Made by a program: the position numbers and the translations under genes | In this document: one piece after another, positions 27,143-39,700 of the stretch | How positions within the stretch are numbered: position 1 is the first letter of the stretch | How the letters are laid out: each line of letters begins with the position of its first letter | Notes under the pieces: model-generated | The model's input: only the letters and a program-made list of their open reading frames with translations | What the model was told of the DNA's origin: nothing | Databases searched by the model: none | Source: Hemileia vastatrix | Taxonomy: Eukaryota; Basidiomycota; Pucciniomycetes; Pucciniales; Zaghouaniaceae | Assembly (NCBI GenBank): GCA_030280995.1 | Contig: JASXTE010000001.1 | Coordinates: 32,979,700-33,043,699 of the forward strand | Length of the DNA stretch: 64,000 nt | Direction: 5' to 3'

Positions 27143-29800
27143 AATGATATTCATTTTTAATAAGGTATAAATATTATCTTCAATATTCTTTCTCTTTGTT
27201 TGAGAAGCAGGATATGGTTTTTTTAAGACTAGGAGGAATATCATTCAAATTACAGCATAAAGTAATTTTCATTTCATCCTTAAAAATTCCTAAGATATGA
27301 CAACCATGAGCAAAAGCGATAGGTAAAAACTTAATTAAGGCTATTATTGAATCTTTCTGATCAACCATTAATTGATCACCAAATGAAGCTGTTTCAATCT
27401 CAGATAATAATTCATCCATTTCTTCTGTTTTTCTGCCTTTACATTGGATCAAAGAGTGACAAGATTTTAATAAGGGTGCAGAATGCTTCTTAGAAGAAGA
27501 AATTTTAAATTTTTTTCCCATTCAAGCCCAAGGTAAAACAATTGTTTGAAGGATCCAACTTAATGCTAAACATGGTTAAAATGTCATTTCCCATGATAAA
27601 CCAGTTGCTTAAGTTGTCATTTTTCATCCCAATAAATTCACCAATAGCCCTGACAAAACAACCATTATATTTAAAGAATACAGTGTTTTTTTATTTGCCA
27701 ATGGGACATAACACAGAACCATAACCTTTCCATTTTTCAGATGCTATAGGTAATAATTTACATTGATAATCTTTATCCACAGAAGCTAGTGCTTTTTCAG
27801 AAACTACACTCCCTCCAGCACCATAGTCAAGAATAACCTCAACATTTTTATCATTTATGATAACTGGATCTCTCAAAGGTGATATTAAAATAGAACTTTC
27901 AGTAATATCCCTAATTACTTCATCATTTTCTACAGAAGATAAGTCAATATCACAATTTTCAGACCAATTATCTAAATATTGGATATCCTTTTCTAAAACT
28001 AGAATTCCTTGAGAAGAATCATGGTCATAAGAGATATTGCTATTACAGTCACTTGAGGACTCATCAAGATCAGATTGAGTATTTTCAGATTCCTCATTTT
28101 GTTGAACAAGATGAATTTTCTTGTCACAAATATGTCCTTTCTGCCAAGGTTTGTTACATTTAAAACAAGTGTCAGTTGCATATTTCTTTGCTGCAACAGG
28201 GGAAGAAGGTCTACCAGTTTTTTCTGGAATTTTTGTGGAAGGCTTTTGTTGGTCATGATAAGATTTAAAAGGATAACTCCTTGGTTCATATCAATGATTT
28301 AGTAGGACTTCATTACAGATATTAATAAAGGAAGAATTCTCTCTCACATGCTCAGTCCTTGCCACAATCAAATCTCTCACAGAATTTTATCTCTCCAAAC
28401 ATCATAATCCATTTTAGGATCCATGGCTCTAAGAATTTTTATAATTTTCATAAGGAAATAAATAGGTTTTTCAGGGGAGGAGGACGCATATTTAGCATTT
28501 CCATATAATCTCTGCTGGGCAAGCCTAAATTTGGAACCACCAAATTGATTTTAAATCAATGTTTTCCATTTTTTCCAAGTATAATGTTGATTTTCCAGTA
28601 AGACAGATTCATACCACATTAAAGCTACATTGGAAAATAACAAAATTAATTTAGAGACAATTTCTTCATCTGGTAATTTATAAGATTTTTTCAGATTATC
28701 AATTCTCTGAACACAGTGTTGCTAGTCAGATGAAGAGTCACCATTAAAAGTGGGGTATTGATCCAGTTTGGAGCCAATTTTTCTGGCTACTGGGATGGTC
28801 TATCTTTTGATTTGAGTTATTTAACATTAATAATTCTCGAAGTTTATCCAGGTGTTCAGAAACTTCATTATTTACAGAAAAATCTGGTTTATGACCATTA
28901 AAAGATTTTTTGCTAGTAGCAAAAGATTTTACAGACTCATTTTCAATTTTTTTAATGGTTGAAGTATGTGGAAGAAAAGAGCTTCTTTTTTCAGGCCCCT
29001 TTCCTTTATTTTTATGCAACTTATGGGAAGCATATTCATGTACACCATAAAAATTGACAGCTAAGGCTGAGAATTTTTCCTGTAGGTAAGACAAAGAATT
29101 TCTTATCCTTGGAATTTCAGACATCTGTTAATTTATTTTTGCAAGGTAAAAAACATTTCTGTCCTCAAAAACTGTGTATTTGGTACTCAGAGCTTGGAAA
29201 TAATTTTTGAGCTTTTTCAACTCATTGTTTAGAGACTTAATTTCACTCTTCAATGAATAATTCTCTTCAATAAGGGCTTTTAAATCACTCAAATTTCTAT
29301 GCAGATGAATATTTTTATCTGAGATAGCTCTATGATCACTTCTTATTTGTTTTTGTTGGCTAAGAACAATATTCAAAGTTTCTTTGATTTTATAATAGGC
29401 TGTATCTTGCACACAAGAGCTCAATTTTTAATGTAAATGAAAATTATTCAATCTATCACTCTCATGTACTAATACATCTCTCAAATTTTTGTCTTTTAAA
29501 ACATTAAAATTAAGTGTATCTTTCAATATATCCTGAGAAGTTTTCTCAAGCAAGGTATAGACTTCAGCGGAAACAGAATCATTTTTTACTTGCAAGAGAA
29601 GGATTAATTAAAGAACTAGAAGTTAAATTTAATATTTCATCAAATGATGATTTACTAATTAAATCATTAAGGCTACTCATAAAAGGAAGTTGTCTCTTTA
29701 TGGGTTTAACTGTTCTTTCACCTTTATTCACAATATTACCTGTGGAAGAAGATTTGTTATTATACATACCAACATGTTTATCAAACAAATTACTTACCAT
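27143..29800 (-). pseudogene. E2 gag, protease and RT N-terminus
   Basis: Minus strand from ATG 29800, same GCCATGG context as E1 5012. Matches to E1 in order: MVSNLFDKHVGM and GERTVKPIKRQLP; coiled region (DHRAISDKNIHLHRNL); Gag core; zinc knuckle (CFKCNKPWQKGHIC-like reading near 28160-28120); protease with D-Y-G-A-G where E1 has D-S-G-A-G (about 27840); RT N-terminus up to KMNIIE at 27143. Several stops and frameshifts. The D-Y-G change plus the stops show loss of function. Confidence 0.85.
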
Positions 29801-30849
29801 GGCAAGGGAGGAAATTTCCCCTGTGCCTTCTTTCTTCTGCCTCCCTGATAAGGATGAGAATGAGGCAATTGATGGTTTGTTTGTGTCCTGAATGGGCAAG
29901 GGTGTTGAGTTTCTGGCTGCTGAACATTGTGTTGGTAATGGATCATTAGGTAGTCCCATTTCCACTGTTCCACTTGTAGAGTGTTTTGACTTTGAGTGAA
30001 AGAGCTGGGTTCATGATGGGGCTGAGGCTGAGGCTGAGGCTGAGGCTGAGGCTGAGGCTGAGGCTGAGGCTGAGGCTGAGGCTGAGGCTGAGGCTGAGGC
30101 TGAGGCTGAGGCTGAGGCTGAGGCTGAGGCTGAGGCTGAGGCTGAGGCTGAGGCTGAGGCTGAGGCTGAGGCTGAGGCTGAGGCTGAGGCTGAGGCTGAG
30201 GCTGAGGCTGAGGCTGAGGCTGAGGCTGAGGCTGAGGCTGAGGCTGAGGCTGAGGCTGAGGCTGAGGCTGAGGCTGAGGCTGAGGCTGAGGCTGAGGCTG
30301 AGGCTGAGGCTGAGGCTGAGGCTGAGGCTGAGGCTGAGGCTGAGGCTGAGGCTGAGGCTGAGGCTGAGGCTGAGGCTGAGGCTGAGGCTGAGGCTGAGGC
30401 TGAGGCTGAGGCTGAGGCTGAGGCTGAGGCTGAGGCTGAGGCTGAGAAGCTGGGAAAGGAGGAAGTTGGACCTGCTTGTGATTTAAGAGCTCCTGCATCT
30501 GTTGCCAGAGTGTGTATACTCTTACCTTTTACTTCATGCTTTCTGCCTTCAGTTCTTTTATATGGCTGGAAATATTGTTTATTTGTTGCGTCAGAAGGAT
30601 CTTTTTTATTTCTATACCCTTTAGAGGATTTTCCTGATTGATCTGAGGCTTTACTTCTTTCAGAGTAGTTTGGTGAGGGGGGTTTGCCACTTCTCCTGAC
30701 GTTTCTATTTCCTGAGGAGTATGAATATTTTTTGTTAGCTGAAGAATTCTTGTAAGTTAATTCTGAAGAACCTACAGATTCATTATCAACATCCACATCA
30801 ATTTCATCTGCATGAAGATTTCCATGCTCTTTGCCAAACTACCAGACAT
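29794..30849 (-). pseudogene. E2 ORF1: +1-frame coiled-coil protein with expanded QP tract
   Basis: Exon 1 starts at ATG 30849 and carries a one-base indel relative to E1. The intron is 30775-30712 (64 bp, GTAGGT...CTCAG). Exon 2 reads EIETSGEV, TQQINNISSHIKELKAESM, one stop, then TLWQQMQELLNHKQVQLPPF, a (QP)n tract from the hexamer array, QVEQWKWDYLMIHYQHNVQ and HPYQGGRRKKAQGKFPPLPW, stop at 29796-29794. The similarity to E1 is in this frame and mostly silent at the codon level in the coil. Apart from the indel and the single internal stop the frame is intact. Confidence 0.7.
30021..30446 (-). repeat. Perfect hexanucleotide array (GCTGAG)71
   Basis: 426 bp, 71 uninterrupted copies of GCTGAG (CTCAGC on the minus strand). 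In the ORF1 frame it encodes alternating Gln-Pro; in the gag frame, Ala-Ser. It replaces the short Q/P-rich linker of E1 ORF1 (about residues 108-140). The absence of any interruption points to recent expansion; the true length is likely unstable and could be misassembled. Confidence 0.97.
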
Positions 30850-31541
30850 GAAACTGTGAATAAAAAATCAAATGGTTTTAATGATTTATATTTATATATT
30901 TAATCAAAAAATAATTAAATCATTTCTCAAAGAAAAATTTTAAATTTTATTCAAAAAATTAATTAATTAACAATAAAAATGTAATATGAAAATTTTTTTA
31001 ATTACAAATGATTGATTAAGAAACAACAATAATTATTAAGGGACCAACCAAAAAGGTTTAGTAAGTCAACCAAAATAATTAATACCATAAGTATATCTTG
31101 GTAATATTGGGACTAAGTACTGAGTACTATTATGGTCAACCAATATATCAAAAAAAAAATTCAATAAAATTAATCTAATATTTTATTTTAAAGATTTTTT
31201 AATGATCCTCTAGGACTAATAGTATAACTCTATTATGGTCAACTAGGAAAAATAACTTTAAAAATTAATGATCACTTAAACTCAGTGATTCAGCAACTAA
31301 TCCAAAAACTCTGTTATTGCAATAAAAATTTAATAATATATTTGAAAGGTGAAAAGGTTTACTTACTATAGTAATCGAGAAATCACTTTAAAATATATAA
31401 AATTTAATATAATATAAACCAAAAAGATAGAACCCAAGTTAGAAACACAGTTGCAGCAAAAATTATCTGTTTCAGGCTAGGTGGTCTGTGTGTTATGGTG
31501 TTTGTCAAAAAAGGGCGTTGTCGTTTGGAAAGGTCCTCAAT
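30850..31541 (-). other. E2 leader with primer site and repeated GTTGAC/TAGTCC motifs
   Basis: After the 5' LTR the minus strand starts ATTGAGGACCTTTCCAAACG, matching E1. GTTGACCATAATAG with TTAGTCC recurs at least twice (near 31260-31200 and 31150-31090), plus a further GTTGACTTACTAAACC. Otherwise AT-rich and non-coding. Confidence 0.6.
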
Positions 31542-32817
31542 TGTCAGAAGGTTGTCTAGAAGAAGGTGAGAGTAAAAAGATATGGAGCAGAGGAGATGGA
31601 AGTAATAAATAGAAAATGAATAAAGGAGAGAGAAATAAAAAAAATTAAATTATCAAAGTAATGAAATCAAAATGAGAGAAATGCAATGACAGATTTATGA
31701 GGAATGACATAACAGTAATGACTGATTTATTGATAAATATTTAATTAAGAAAGTACAAACTTTTCTATGTGGCTAAGAAATATTATTATTAATAAACTTA
31801 AATCAAACTTAGATTATTCATTGATTATTTATATTATATTTGTGATACTAATAAAAAATAATAATAATGTATTGTAAGATTTAAAATGTGTGTAATGTAA
31901 ATTATCTCTCCTAAAGGGGAATCCTAAGGCCCTGTTATAAGAAAGGATACCTCTGAAGCTCTTCAATTGTATATACAAAAGTAGAAATAGTGTGAAACAA
32001 AATATTTAAAATAAATTAATTAAAACATACAAATTGAGTGAAAAAATTAAACAACAAATTAAATCTGTGAATAAGTAAGTAATTTTCCCACCATAAAGTC
32101 CCAAACAATTAATTAATATAATGAGTAAATAAATGAGGATAAGGCCATGAGAACTATGAGAAAAAATATTATAAAAAAATATTATAATAAGAAGAATATG
32201 GTTTAATTAAGACAAATAAAATTATTTTCACACCAAAATTCATTGAATCAATTTAATACATTTATCCAGAGTATTTAATTAATTATTTTTAACTATCTTA
32301 GTATTTTTAATAACTAATTTAATTGAAAAAAATAATTAATTTAATTGTAACTAATTTAAAGTGAGAATATAATATTATTATATTAAACATGTGTTTTAAG
32401 TTATTTAGTAATTTTACTGACACAGTTAAGGGTCAAAAAAGCAACCAATATTTATGGATAATATTATATTATGAGTTGGATTTAGTGTATAAATTATATT
32501 AATTTATTTGTAATTACATTATAAGTTAAATATTATTAAGCTTATAATATTATTATTAATTTATTAATTTTTTAGAAATATTAAATACATAAAAATGCAC
32601 CATGATTTTATAGAATATAATATTTTTTATGTAATAAAAATTTATTTAATAATAAAAATAAATATAGTAATTATTTTACTTATTCATAAAATATTTTTAA
32701 TTTTATTATTTAATAAAATAATTTATCGTAATTACATAATACATAATGTTATAACCTTACATGATTTCAGTAATTTATTATATAAATTACTGGGCTCCTG
32801 AGATATCCTTGCTGACA
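31542..32817 (-). repeat. E2 5' LTR
   Basis: 1276 bp. On the minus strand TGTCAGCAAGGATATCTCAG ... AACCTTCTGACA. It aligns along its length with the 3' LTR at 13758-15023 but with many differences, including inside the promoter block (31951-31917, CTTATAACAGGGCC: the TATA box is altered). The AGTTT duplication follows at 32818. Confidence 0.9.
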
Positions 32818-32822
32818 AGTTT

Positions 32823-33239
32823 ATTGTTTTTATTTTTATATGTAATAGTTAAATATTTTGGTTATATTTCATAATCAGAAATAATAAAAATACAAAAAAA
32901 AATCAAGTAATATGGTGTAAATTAAAAAATAAAAGCTTCTAATTCTTGGTTAAAAGGAGTTATAATTAAAAAGAACCACTGATTTTATTTTATATTTTTT
33001 CAAAAAAAAAAAATAGATAAAAATCATTAGAGAGTTTAAAAGTGATGTTTTGAAATAAATAGTATAATTTTCAGTATTTTTAATAATCAAGTGAAATTCA
33101 AAATTAAAATGAAAATGAGTTTGATGAAAAAAATTCTGTGAATGGATCAGATTATTAATCTTCCCTTGTTATTATTTCTATAAATCATTCATTAATGTTT
33201 CACTATTATTCCAGCACAGACTCAACCATTTTTGGTTAA
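32823..33239. other. AT-rich spacer
   Basis: No gene, repeat or RNA recognised; ordinary AT-rich sequence. Confidence 0.4.
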
Positions 33240-33369
33240 GAGCTCAAGATGAGTCCAAAGTAAAGTTCAGCCTGAGTCAAGTCTGAGTTCATTCTGAGTC
33301 CAGTCTGAGTTCCATCTGACTTCAAGTTGAGGACTTGCTAGTAAGTCCCCCCAAAATATTGTGTGGTGA
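33240..33369. mobile_element. MITE fragment (copy 2, right end)
   Basis: GAGGACTTGCTAGTAAGTCC at about 33330, then CCCCCAAAATATTGTGTGGT GA, matches the right terminal repeat of the MITE at 51421-51661 (TAGCAAGTCC...TATTGCGTAGTGA). The inner part repeats GTCTGAGTTCC units, also as at 51590. It sits in the gag of C3. The left end is not clear. Confidence 0.5.
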
Positions 33370-33964
33370 TAGCTGGTGCGGCCCCAGAATTTAGCCACAT
33401 ACTCATAAACAGAGTGTTTCTATCCTAACTAGTTGAGAGATTCCTCTGAGGCTGTATTCACATCAGGATCTTCAATTTTTAATTCAAATGCGGCTATGAA
33501 CTGATTGAAATATGTTTCCAACTTTCCATTTCCAAGGAGTTCCTTTGTATATGGCCTTGCACAGCGTTCTTCCTCTTTTGTGAGGTACAAGATTGTGAAT
33601 CCAATTTTTGATCATTCATCTGGGAACTGATGGCGGTTGAGAAGGACATAAATATTTCCCTGAAATGTGTACTGATCTGCCTGGGGGCCTCACTTTCCAT
33701 TAAAGATTTCAGGGACAGAAATTTTGGGCTTTTAACAAGTGGTGCTGGTGTTGTGGGCCATGCCTGTGCCTCAGCTTCAGCGGCGTCCATTTTTGCTTCT
33801 GTGGGGCCACGGTATGAGGGTCTTTCCTCTGCTAGATATTCCATGAGTCTGGAGTTTTGTTCTTGTAAGCATGCCATTTGCTCTTGAATTGCAGCAAGGT
33901 TTGCTGCATCAGGTTGACCTGAGGGTTTCATTGTTCTTTGGTAGTGCACCAATTAAGATCAGAC
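33370..33964 (-). pseudogene. C3: chromovirus gag fragment
   Basis: Minus strand from MVHYQRTMKPSG at 33952. A coiled N-terminus (AAIQEQMACLQEQNSRLMEY) and a KSPKFLSLKSLMESEAPRQI region are typical of Ty3 Gag N-termini. The region after residue 100 is degenerate, with stops. The family is probably that of C0, C1 and C2, because the LTR just upstream matches theirs. Cut at 33370 by the MITE. Confidence 0.5.
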
Positions 33965-34274
33965 AAAATTTTAAGCCCTAAGAAGGCAAAATATCACTAG
34001 CACTAACACTATCCTAAGACAAGGACTGAATATTCTGGATGAAGCAGTGAGACTAACTTAGACTGACTATGTTGGGACTTTCAACAGTGAGAGAAGATGG
34101 GACTGACTATGCCAATTGGCAGTGAGACTAGAGAATAACTTGATTACTAGATAAGTTTTCTGATGGGGAGCACTCCACGGAGCTTTCCCCATATAACCCC
34201 CTTATGCAATATCCACTCTTCCATCTATTTACGATGCATAGCTTCTGTAATGCTCCTCCCCACCTCTCAACAAA
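33965..34274 (-). repeat. C3 LTR
   Basis: On the minus strand AAGATTTTGTTGAGAGGTGG...CATAAGGGGGTTATATGGGG...GTGGAGTGCTCCCCATC. It aligns with the C1 LTR at 56393 (GGATTTGGTTGAGAAGTGAG...CATAAGGGGGTTATATGGGG...GTGGAGTGCTCCCCATT) and with 57425-57712. Boundaries are approximate because the termini are mutated. Confidence 0.65.
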
Positions 34275-35146
34275 ATCTTAACCTCTACTATGTGAAAATT
34301 TGCATGATACCCAAGTGATTTTGAACTGTTATATTTCAAATAATAGCTCATTACTTTTGCCTAAAATATATCCCATTTGCTACTACACACTTGTCTGTTC
34401 TTTAGAATTTCTTTTCTTATATCTTTAGATTTTTTCCTATTAATTTTTCTTCCTTTAAACACAAATGTGTTGACTAATTTCTCTAAACTAGATGTTATTT
34501 TGTTTGTAAGACTTTTAGATCTTTTCTCACAAGGAGTTTTAATTGAAATTTTTAAACAATTGTTTTTATCTTTTATCTTACCAATTCATCTAATTATTTT
34601 AAATTTTCTGTCAATACTATTATTTATCCTTTCTGTATTTCTGCGCTCTTCTTAGTTAGGGTTAAATCAACTTTTGTTTCTTATTTGCCTGATTTTTTTG
34701 TTTTTCTAGAATTTTATAACTTTTTGTTTGAGTTTCAAGTTGAGATAATGGGTGGAAATAAGATAAGTCTACAATTCAAAGGTTAAAATCCTCTTCACTC
34801 ACTTCTTACACTTTGTAACCTACCCCTACACCTCTTAAACTTCCTTTTCTCTTTTATTAAAAGCCTACACACAGCACACCACCTTAATCCTCTTCCAAAA
34901 GCAAAAAAATAAGTGAGCTCAAAAAGTGACATTCAATGGTTTGTCACAAAAATTCACCCAGGGATAGAACAGGCTAACAAAACTAAAATAGACATCAAGT
35001 CCACCATTTTTTCCCTCTGTGTATTATTGTCGCTATTCAAATTTTTTGGTGAATTCAAAATCATGACTTAAATGAACTAAAATTTTTCAGTATGTTCAAC
35101 TAATAGCCCTACATTCATAATAGGAGGTCTTTAAAAATAGCATATA
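34275..35146. other. Non-coding AT-rich spacer
   Basis: The plus-strand frame at 34377-34655 is hydrophobic and low-complexity, without family resemblance. Nothing else supportable. Confidence 0.4.
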
Positions 35147-35240
35147 TCACCACTCAATATATGGAGGGGACTTGCTAGCAATTTCTCAACTTGAAGTGAG
35201 ATGTAACACAAATTGAACTCAGACTGCACTTATATGGAAA
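35147..35240. mobile_element. MITE fragment (copy 3, left end)
   Basis: TCACCACTCAATATATGGAG, then GGACTTGCTAGCAATTTCTC and AACTTGAAGTGAG...TTGAACTCAGACTG, match the left end and subterminal region of the MITE at 51421. The right end was not found. Confidence 0.45.
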
Positions 35241-35754
35241 TCTTACTGAACTGTGCTTGAAAACCAACTTGAACTATTGTAAAAACCTAGCTGAATCTTT
35301 TCTGGTATCATAATGAAATTTAAATGAGCTCATCTTAAATTTTGAATGAAAAAAGTTTCAGAAATCATTCCAAATACTGCACACCATGAGCTCATAATTT
35401 TGACTCAGTCTTTCAATTTATAGTTCAAGATGGAGCTGAAAAACCTTGTGAATTTTTTAATTTTTCAATTGATTACTGTACTCTAATTTAATACTTATTT
35501 AAAATAAATTGAAACATATTGAAAACCATATTTAACCATTTGATATTGTTTAAATTTCTTTACCAGAATTTTCCAATTTATGCAGTTCAGAAAACTAATA
35601 AAAAATGATTTTTTTTTGATTCACTAAGTGATATTTTTCAATCATGTAAAGTTATTTTCAGTGAGGAAAGTGAAATTAAATATTCACTTGCAAAGTGGTA
35701 CTTGGTATGTAAACATAAAATGTTAATTAATATATAAAGAAAATGATTTAGAAT
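35241..35754. other. AT-rich spacer
   Basis: No recognisable feature. Confidence 0.4.
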
Positions 35755-36020
35755 ATTCATTCAAAAATGAATATGCATATGAAAGATTTATATTTCATAT
35801 TCATATGCAACATTATAGTGGATATTTATATGCTAAATTCATATTGAATATGCATATGTATTATCATAGTGAATATTCATATGCATTATCATAGTGAATA
35901 TGCATATGCATTATCATAGTGAATATGCATATTCAAAATTTATATTGAATGTGCATATGCATAATAATAATGAATATGCATATTCAAAATTGAATTCCAT
36001 ATACATATTTAAATTCATAT
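35755..36020. repeat. Degenerate palindromic AT repeat
   Basis: Repeats of TGAATATGCATATGCATTAT CATAG of about 27-33 bp. The core ATATGCATAT is self-complementary, so the block can fold into many small hairpins. Continues into simple TTTTATT repeats to about 36310. Confidence 0.7.
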
Positions 36021-36339
36021 TGAATTTAAAATTGAATTTTTATTCAGTATAAATTTATTTTATGTTATATCATATAATTTTTTAAATTGAATTTATTTTG
36101 TTTTATTTTATCATATTTTATTATACTCATTTTACTTATTTCATTACATCAAATTAAAACAAAGCTTTATTATATTATATTATATTGCATTTTATTTTAT
36201 TGAGTTGTGTTAGATAATGTGTTTTATAATTTTATTTTATTTCACGTTAAATCATTCCTTTTTTAAATATATTATAATGTTTTGTTTTATTCTATCTCAT
36301 TTTATACCATACAAGCCTGCTACCAATCTGAAATGCAGA

Positions 36340-36725
36340 TGGTAAGCAGCCTTGCATACGCAATTTGACCTTTGGCCTGGATGTGTGTGCCTGTGTGCTA
36401 TGCACATTGTATGGTAAAAATCCTTAAACATCCAGACCTTTGGCCCAGATGTTACTCATAATAATGTTGATTAATCATGATTGAAATGATTATACATCCA
36501 GATCTTTGGCTCAAATTTTTGTCTAAACTGTGTTGAATATGCATGATTGGCATGACTACACATGGCTTGGATGTTTGTTTTAACTGTCTTGAATATTCAT
36601 AATTTTCATGATTACACATCTGGGAAAATTTCAGGATTTTTGTTATAAAAGTGTAGAATATGCATGATTGACATGGTTAGTCATCCAGACATTGGTCCCA
36701 GATGTGAGTGAAATTAGCTTTGGAT
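36340..36725. repeat. Degenerate tandem repeat of about 85 bp
   Basis: Four to five diverged units containing ACATCCAGACCTTTGGCCCAGATGTT and GAATATGCATGATTGACATG-like blocks. Located just beyond the 3' end of the Helitron gene, so it may be its 3' non-coding part. No function seen. Confidence 0.5.
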
Positions 36726-36799
36726 GGCATCAATGCTAAAGGTGAATATGGGTGTATTACTTTTATTAAACTCCCTCCCTTTAACAATAAATATTAAAT

Positions 36800-39700
36800 A
36801 CAATTTATTAGGACTTCTTTGTATACAACATTTACTGCCCTTCTTTAGCTTTCTCAGGTGTTAGTACATGAGAATTTCCACTGTACTTTTCCCTTTAAAG
36901 TGCTACATATTACTGACCATGTGCAAAAACTGGTGATTCCAGGGTAAGACCTACAATTTCAAAAGATTGAACTTGGGCCTTGTAATTGTCATGCTATAAG
37001 CTAATCTAATAGGTAGCTGAAATCTGCGCAGTGTGAAAGGAAGACTTGAACTGGGTGAACTCTTCAATGTGATCCTTGGGATAAACACCCGATTTATTTC
37101 ATATGGTCCAGAGAGATTACATGCTTCCATAACATATATTTCAATCAGTGCAACCACCACCCTGGTGCCATTACATAAACCTACACCTGGGTCAAGATTA
37201 CAAAGTAACATGATGGGGCAACCCTTCATTAGTAGCAAAGAGTGTACAGAAAAACCTGATGGATTGATGGTGTTTAAGTAATCTATTAGAAATAGGTTGT
37301 TTGGTGATCCATCATCAGCAATGGCTTGATCAGCACTATAAAAAGCTGCAATTCTTCCTGGTAGAATATTTAGAACCAAGTTGTTAACTTCATCTACATA
37401 CACATTTTTGTGGGCTAAGATGGCCCTTTTTTTAAGTATCTGAGCAGGGAAAATTTATGACTGTTGTCCAAAGTATTAATTCCAGGGTATACCACAGTGA
37501 CTAATTCTTTTAACCTATCTGATCCACTGGAAACACAGTTTTTAGAAGGAATCTCCACCAAATCTGGATTTGGTGTTCTTCCTTTTCCAATTTGTAGGTT
37601 CCACTCAGAAAAAAGGGCAGCATCTTGTACTTTCTCATCATCATTCCTGTCTGAAAAAGCCTCATGTCAATGTTCAGGTGGAGGTTCTTAAATTTTGGCT
37701 AGATAGTGCTTTGAATTAGAGTTGAAGATAATATCTGTTCTCTTGAGCCTTTCAGTACTACTGGAAGGCATTGTCTAAAGCCCCCTGAAGAATGACATAA
37801 AATTATAAGAAAGGAATATATTTTTGCATAAGTACAAATGTATGATAATGGAAATAGAAATATATATTTATCCATTTAATGAAAAATAAATTTTAATAGT
37901 TAGATGTTTTTTGAAAATGCATACCAGAAAGAACCATAACAATTTCCCCAAAAGCAAGATTGTTTTTCAGGATATCCTGTAAAATTCTTTCCATCGTCTC
38001 AGAACAATGGAAATGTTGTGCTGGAGATTCATCCCATATGATTAACTTTGTCATCCTCAAAAGTTTAGCTAGGCCACTCTGTGCTTTAATATGACAATAT
38101 GAATCTTAATTTATATCAAGTGGAATCTTAAGCCTAGAATGAGCTGTACTTCAGCCTTATAAAAGTATAGATGTTGTCCCAGAAGGCGCAACCGCAAGAG
38201 AAATGTGTCTGTGACTTCTGAACTATTCCAGGATCATGTTTTACCAGTTTCCCCAGTTCCATCCAAAAAAAGTTTATCACCCTCTCAAGATGCATGGGCT
38301 TGTGTAACTGCTTCAAAAGCATTTTTCTGGTCTAAATTGGACAAATGATACTGATTTCTCCATTTTTCAGTAAGATTTTGCCTGTAATATGACTGTTCTT
38401 CCAAGATGAGTTGACCTGTAGATAGATGAAAGTTTTATGTTGGCTCAGGAAGTCCATATTCAGATTAAGAGTAACCTTGTTTATTAAGCAGGAGGCTAAT
38501 AAGATTAAAAGTGTAATCTCTGATTTGTTGGTTGGAAGGCTGCAAAATTTGTAACTTTTTTTGAAGGATATGTTGGCAGTCATCCCCAAGTGCCAAAATG
38601 TGTTATTGCAGAAGACCCAATGGATCAGCAGGATGGTTCAAGATTAAAATACAAGTGAATAGCTGTCTAAGTTGATACCCAGTCTTCATTAATAATGCTT
38701 CATCCAAGAATTTCTTGTATTCAGAATCATCTTTTGAAAAACCATATTTCAATAAAGAAGCCTTGAATGTTTGGTTTTGGACACCATGCACATTTCTCAG
38801 AGCTTCATAGCTTATTGGTCTAGCCAAATAGTAAACTAGAAGGTGCAAGTAAAACTGATCTTGAGCATTTGGTCCTTAAAAGGCAACACTCCCAACGGCT
38901 GTGTCTCTTTGTTGAATTGTCCACGTTTTGCTACTTCTGAACACCAAATATAAATTAGGAAAGAGGAAAAGTATAGAATAACATACTAAGGTTTCACACA
39001 TTCCAAAAAAACTGTATTGTAGCATCAGAATAGCTGACCCCCTGGGCCATCTCAGCAGTTGGGGAATTAAAGCATGCTGTAAACCACTCTCTTAGGGTGG
39101 TTTTCCTGTTCCCAACACAGTACCTTCAGTAGACACCTCCCCCCAAAGATTAAATATAACTGTCTGTTGGTAAGTAAAATAAATCTGTAATCTTTTCACT
39201 GCTGGTTTATGACCATGAAGTGAAAAAGTAAACAATCGCCAGCATGCTTCAACTTCTGAAACATGCCTAACATCCAGATATTCCTTGGCCTCATCTATTA
39301 TTCCATAAGTCAGCAGGACTATTGAGGAGCAATCATGACCCTTGTACACATATTTATAGAGATACTTGACTGAAGATATTGTAGTTGCCACTTCCACATT
39401 TATATGACAATTAAATCCTCTAGAGAGATAATTATTATAAGGCACCACATTTTTATTTGTGTATTGAAAGCTTCTTTCAAGTTTTTGAAATTTTCAGCCA
39501 TCATTTCTCCTAAAATATAAAGGATATCAATCTTAATCCATCTGTGTTGTGTAATTATATTTTTTAGGATATACTTTAGAATATTTCCCATCTTTCATAC
39601 ATGAATCATGTGTTTTGACAGAGCCACAGGGTTCATAAAGCATACAGGTTGTTATTGTTTGAAAAAGTACAGGATCATTCTCAGGGTCAAGTAACTCTGC

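Larger units (their letters stand above)
13758..32817 (-). mobile_element. E2: older chromodomain Ty3/Gypsy element with two nested insertions
   Basis: Both outer ends are TGTC/GACA and the 5-bp duplication AGTTT flanks them (13753-13757 and 32818-32822), so this is one insertion. It holds the 3' LTR (13758-15023), pol, the gag region with ORF1, a leader and the 5' LTR (31542-32817), all on the minus strand. A PIF/Harbinger element (15992-24448) splits the integrase and a solo LTR (26338-27137) splits the RT. Removing both leaves about 9.8 kb, close to E1 once the 426-bp hexamer array is allowed for. The proteins are clearly homologous to E1 but carry many stops and frameshifts. Confidence 0.92.

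Noticed and set aside
29986..30486. 166-residue (LR)n frame on the plus strand and the (AS)n frame on the minus strand
   Set aside because: Both are readings of the GCTGAG array in other frames; only the QP frame connects to conserved sequence.
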